From assembly GCA_942493325.1 (NCBI GenBank), contig OW818689.1:124001-188000 (forward strand): a stretch of 64,000 nt of DNA, in the 5' to 3' direction. Position 1 is the first letter of the stretch, and every line of letters begins with the position of its first letter. Positions 60,529-64,000 of this stretch are shown piece after piece. The DNA is from JAAFHB01 sp942493325 (GTDB lineage Bacteria > Bacteroidota > Bacteroidia > Bacteroidales > Prolixibacteraceae). The notes beneath the pieces were generated by a model. The model had not been told where the DNA came from, ran no database searches, and saw only the letters and a program-made list of their open reading frames with translations. The translations under genes and the position numbers were made by a program.

Positions 60529-63204
60529 TTGAGCAATCTGCGATTTTTTTCTTTTCTTTGGGTATTCTCCTTCCTGGTTTATGGAACTTTGTTCGGACAG
60601 CGGCTTGATAAAAACAAGCGTGTTCCTGTTGAAAAACAGAATGTTCCGGCCCGGGATCGGCAGAACCGCCCCGTTTCGGCAATTCCGGACACAATCCCTG
60701 TTTCCACCATCGATTCACTTGCTGTCGACAGCCTGGCCCTGGAAGAAACCGCGGGTTTTGATGCCGAGGTTGAGTATACCGCAGACGGATATATTACCCT
60801 GGTACAGAACAGCTCCGGCAATAAAATCTTTATGTACGACAATGCACAGGTAAAATATAAGGATATCGAACTCAAAGCCGCCTATATTGAATTAAACCGC
60901 GACAGCAACATTATATATGCGGTTGGAAAACCCGATTCTACGGGCGCTATTGCCGGAAAACCGGTTTTCAAACAGGGCGATCAGGAGTTCGAGGCGGACC
61001 AGGTAAGGTACAATTTCAAAACAAAAAAAGGTATTGTCACCGGAGTTGTGACCGAGCAGGAGGGTGGATTTGTACACAGCGGGAGAACAAAGCTGATTAA
61101 TGATTCAACCTATTTTCTTCGTAACGGCAAATACACAACCTGCGATGCTGAACATCCTCACTTCTGGCTTGAGATGACCAAGGCAAAGGTTTTATCGAAC
61201 AAGAAAATTGTGACCGGCCCCGCCTATCTGGTTATCGAAGATCTTCCGCTATACTTCGTTTTTATTCCTTTCGGTTTCTTCCCGAATTCTCCCAAATACT
61301 CATCGGGTTTATTGATGCCTTCGTACGGTGATGAAATCAATCGTGGATTTTTCCTGCGTGATTTCGGGTATTACTGGGCTGCAAGCGATTATTTCGATGC
61401 GTCGGTAAAAGGTGATCTTTACTCCAAAGGTTCGCGGGGAATAAAACTACACACCAATTACCGGCTTCGTTATAAATTCAGTGGTGCATTTGACCTGAAA
61501 TATTATAAAAATGTTTTCGGTGACAAGGGATTGCCCGATTATAAAACTCAAAACGATTTTGCCATTACCTGGAGCCATTCAATGGATGCAAAATCGAGCC
61601 CGAGTCAGACCTTCAGTGCGAGTGTGAATTTCTCGACAAGTTCATTCGATCAGAACAACTCATATACCACGGAGAATTATCTCACCAATACTAAACAGTC
61701 AAGTATTTCTTATTCGAAACGGTGGGAAAATTCGCCGTTTACGATGTCGGGAAATATGCGCCATTCTCAAAACAGCCGTGATACCACGATTAGTTTAACG
61801 CTTCCCCAGCTGACATTTAACATGTCAAGAATATATCCTTTCAAGGCAAAAACCCGGTCGGGCAAAGAAAAATGGTTTGAAAAAATAGGACTAAGCTATT
61901 CGATGGATATGCAAAACACCATTAATACAAAGGAGAATCAGTTAATGAACTCTTCGCTGATCAAGGACTGGCAAAACGGAGTTAAGCACAGCATTCCGGT
62001 AAGTACCTCCTTAAAAGCATTGAAATACATTACAATAAGCCCTTCATTTAATTACGGCGAAAGGTGGTATACTCAACAAATCCGCAAGCGGTATAACGAT
62101 TCGACCCGGCAGGTTGAGGTTACCGACACGATTTATGGTTTTACCCGGAATTACGATTATTCATTTAGTGTCGGCGCATCGACCAAACTATACGGAGATT
62201 ACAGACCATTAAATCCAAAATCCAGAATTAAACAGATCAGGCATGTGATGACTCCAAGTATCAGTTTTAACCTCAAACCCGATTTCAGCAATCCGGGATA
62301 CGGAATGTACGGCGATATTGAGTATTACGATGAAAAGGGAATGCCCGTCAGTTTACGGTATCCGTATCATGAAGGTTCAATTTTCGGATCTGCCAGTGCA
62401 GGACGGTCAGGATCGATTGGTTTTAATCTTAATAATACACTGGAAATGAAGAAGGTAAATTCGAAGGATACCTCAGCTACGGCCGAGGCATTTACAAAGG
62501 TTAAAATTCTTGACCAGTTATCCTTCAGCGGGTCTTATAATCTTGCTGCCGACTCCTTAAATCTTTCAAATATCAATATTTCTGCACGTACCAAGGTTGC
62601 AGGAGTCGATCTTAACTTTGGCGCGATTCTCGATCCCTATGCGATGCAAAACGGTCGCCTGATCAACGAGTTTGAATTTTCGCGTTCAGGAAAACTGGCC
62701 CGGTTGACCAGCGCCAACATGTCTTTTGGACTGTCATTTAAATCGAAGGAAGGAAAAGAGAAGGAAAAAGAACAGGAAAATCTTACGCCCGAACAGCAAA
62801 CCGAATTGGAAATGGCGGAAATCAGGCGGAAAACCGGCGACATCCCGGAATATGCCGATTTTAGTGTACCCTGGGATTTGTCGTTTAATTACAGCTTAAG
62901 GTACAACAGGCCTGACCCCGAAAAATCATCAATGATTACGCAGACTGTCGATTTCAACGGCAATGTAAGCATGACCAAACAATGGAAAATCGGTTTTTCA
63001 TCGGGATTTGATGTTCAGAAATTTCAGGTCACCTTCACACAATTTAATATCTTCAGGGATCTGCACTGTATGCAGATGTCTTTAAACCTGGTTCCATTCG
63101 GTTATCGCCAGAGTTATAGTTTTACAATCAGGGCTACTTCGACTTTATTGCAGGATTTAAAACTGAGTAAGCGTCAGAGTTCTTACGATTATGGCAATTA
63201 CTAG
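60529..63204 (+). CDS. lptD: LptD-like outer membrane LPS-assembly protein
   Basis: An 891-residue exported outer-membrane protein. A signal peptide (FFSFLWVFSFLVYGTLFGQ) is followed by an N-terminal OstA-type beta-jellyroll (about 85-210; VKYKDIELKAAYIELNRD) and a large C-terminal barrel. The segment PLYFVFIPFGFFPNSPKYSSG is typical of LptD. It inserts lipopolysaccharide at the cell surface. The only in-frame start that keeps the signal peptide is a TTG at 60529; an in-frame stop lies at 60514. The gene symbol marks the family. Confidence 0.9.
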   Translation: MSNLRFFSFLWVFSFLVYGTLFGQRLDKNKRVPVEKQNVPARDRQNRPVSAIPDTIPVSTIDSLAVDSLALEETAGFDAEVEYTADGYITLVQNSSGNKIFMYDNAQVKYKDIELKAAYIELNRDSNIIYAVGKPDSTGAIAGKPVFKQGDQEFEADQVRYNFKTKKGIVTGVVTEQEGGFVHSGRTKLINDSTYFLRNGKYTTCDAEHPHFWLEMTKAKVLSNKKIVTGPAYLVIEDLPLYFVFIPFGFFPNSPKYSSGLLMPSYGDEINRGFFLRDFGYYWAASDYFDASVKGDLYSKGSRGIKLHTNYRLRYKFSGAFDLKYYKNVFGDKGLPDYKTQNDFAITWSHSMDAKSSPSQTFSASVNFSTSSFDQNNSYTTENYLTNTKQSSISYSKRWENSPFTMSGNMRHSQNSRDTTISLTLPQLTFNMSRIYPFKAKTRSGKEKWFEKIGLSYSMDMQNTINTKENQLMNSSLIKDWQNGVKHSIPVSTSLKALKYITISPSFNYGERWYTQQIRKRYNDSTRQVEVTDTIYGFTRNYDYSFSVGASTKLYGDYRPLNPKSRIKQIRHVMTPSISFNLKPDFSNPGYGMYGDIEYYDEKGMPVSLRYPYHEGSIFGSASAGRSGSIGFNLNNTLEMKKVNSKDTSATAEAFTKVKILDQLSFSGSYNLAADSLNLSNINISARTKVAGVDLNFGAILDPYAMQNGRLINEFEFSRSGKLARLTSANMSFGLSFKSKEGKEKEKEQENLTPEQQTELEMAEIRRKTGDIPEYADFSVPWDLSFNYSLRYNRPDPEKSSMITQTVDFNGNVSMTKQWKIGFSSGFDVQKFQVTFTQFNIFRDLHCMQMSLNLVPFGYRQSYSFTIRATSTLLQDLKLSKRQSSYDYGNY

Positions 63205-63257
63205 GCGGCGATGGGGCGATCCCGAATCCACGTCGTTCCCGGGCGGCGAATGGGCGA

Positions 63258-63690
63258 AAGGGCGACAAGGCGAAAGAGCGATGGGCAGAAAATGAGAAAA
63301 TTAAAATTTGAAAATTTGAAAATTCGGCAATGTGCTAATGTGCTAATATGCCAATGTATTAAGGCAATCCCGAAGGGATTCAATCTTAATGACCCCGGGT
63401 AAGCGTTTCCGGATTCTTTATTGCATTAATAGCTCAAACATTATTCGGAATCGCGCCACCCGGGGTAGGACGGAACACATAAAATGCGGCGCAACTACAC
63501 CCGGTATTGAAAATTAAACCTTCCATGCGCCGCGGGAGAAAGAAGATGAGAAAGGGCGACAAGGCGAGGGAGCGATGGGACGACACGGCGAAGGAGAGAA
63601 GAGAAAATTTGTCATGCCAATGCTTCATCCCGGTTTCGGATCCCTCTTTTTTAATTTGCGGTGAGTAAAAATGGCGATTGAAAATCGCCA
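63258..63690. repeat. Repeat-rich intergenic region
   Basis: The 630-nt gap 63205-63834 has no gene. A 28-bp unit (core GGGCGACAAGGCGA) occurs at 63258-63285 and 63552-63579 with two differences. TGTGCTAAT-type units recur near 63331-63356 and 63696-63711. AAAATTTG is tandemly repeated at about 63304-63321. Hairpins include AATCCC/GGGATT (63366-63380), GCGGCGCA/TGCGCCGC (63486-63543) and TGGCGATT/AATCGCCA (63672-63690). Confidence 0.75.
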
Positions 63691-63834
63691 GTCCCGAAGA
63701 TTGCCAATGTGCTAATATACTGATGCTTTATGATTGAATTCACAGACTGTCATTGTTAGGAGTAACACCTAAACTTAGTAAGAATTCGTCCCGAGAGTTT
63801 ACGATTCGGGATTCGTCAAATTCGCAATTTAATA

Positions 63835-64000
63835 ATGAACCTGCCAGAAATGAACAAACGAAAATACGATCCTGATTTTAACCAGTTATTAAAGGTCCTG
63901 CGGAGGGAAAAAGCCGATCGGCCGGTTTTGTTCGAGTATTTTACCAATGGTCCGCTCAACGAATACCTTGCCGGCAGGAATGCTTCCGATCCCGGAAACC
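63835..64000 (+). CDS. Uroporphyrinogen-decarboxylase-family protein, cut by window edge
   Basis: An open frame from the ATG at 63835 (or 63850, MNKRKYDPD) to the right edge, 55 codons. The segment VLRREKADRPVLFEYF followed by NGPLNEYLAG resembles the N-terminus of URO-D/MtaA-type proteins common in Bacteroidota. Only the first 50 residues are visible, so the call is tentative. Confidence 0.55.
   Translation, partial: MNLPEMNKRKYDPDFNQLLKVLRREKADRPVLFEYFTNGPLNEYLAGRNASDPGN

Noticed and set aside
1..64000. tRNA, rRNA, CRISPR array, insertion sequence or prophage
   Set aside because: No cloverleaf-like sequence, regular spaced repeat array, transposase or phage structural gene was seen on either strand by eye; a dedicated search was not possible.

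Overview
The window reads as chromosomal DNA of a member of the Bacteroidota, probably a free-living Bacteroidales- or Marinilabiliales-like anaerobe. This rests on three things: TAnnTTTG-type -7 promoter boxes with no Shine-Dalgarno leaders, typical Bacteroidota families (DUF4293, YigZ, C69 dipeptidase, FprA flavodiiron protein, long LptD-like OstA protein, pyrB-pyrI pair), and signal peptides ending in ...GQ/...SQ. The organism is inferred from gene content; no rRNA or tRNA gene was seen. No phage, insertion sequence or CRISPR array was found.

Layout. 1-6.2 kb (minus): the N-terminal part of a large AsmA-like envelope protein that runs off the left edge, and a PMCA-type calcium P-type ATPase. 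6.3-17.6 kb (minus): a small exported protein, then a tellurite-resistance-type (Ter) stress operon. In transcription order it has three TerD-family proteins, a vWA protein, a bacterial PH protein, a second vWA protein with a degenerate metal site, an AIM24-like protein, a YggT-like membrane protein, a TerY vWA/zinc-ribbon protein, a PP2C phosphatase, a Ser/Thr-kinase-like protein, a HAD phosphatase and a phosphoribosyltransferase-like protein. The ATPase gene and the first terD gene share a conserved upstream element, which ties calcium pumping to the Ter module.

18.1-30.6 kb (plus): an unusual run that starts with a Fe-S/FAD oxidoreductase, a fatty-acyl-reductase-like SDR, a B12-type radical SAM enzyme and a UbiG-like methyltransferase. 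It continues with a PQQ-like beta-propeller, a LolA-like periplasmic protein, two FtsX/MacB-like permeases, an ABC ATPase and an outer-membrane barrel. I read it as a candidate pathway that makes a lipid or quinone-like molecule and exports it to the outer membrane. Its product is unknown.

30.6-48.5 kb: mixed housekeeping and envelope genes (rmuC, DedA, flavodiiron protein, mltG, cupin, carboxynorspermidine-synthase-like, HAD, nucleotide-sugar dehydrogenase, ECF sigma factor, PEGA-like repeat protein, outer-membrane barrel, C69 dipeptidase, anmK, M23 peptidase). Short palindromic repeats lie between some of them.

48.5-64 kb: core cell-cycle and envelope genes: a coiled-coil protein, zapA, a structured 6S-like RNA candidate, rny, a SirB1-like protein, a nucleoside phosphorylase, DUF4293, a free-Met-sulfoxide-reductase-like GAF protein, pyrI, pyrB, yigZ, dnaA, an MCE/MlaD protein and an amidase that share a C-terminal SPOR-like domain, and an LptD-like protein. 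A repeat-rich 0.6 kb intergenic stretch follows, then the start of a uroporphyrinogen-decarboxylase-family gene cut by the right edge.
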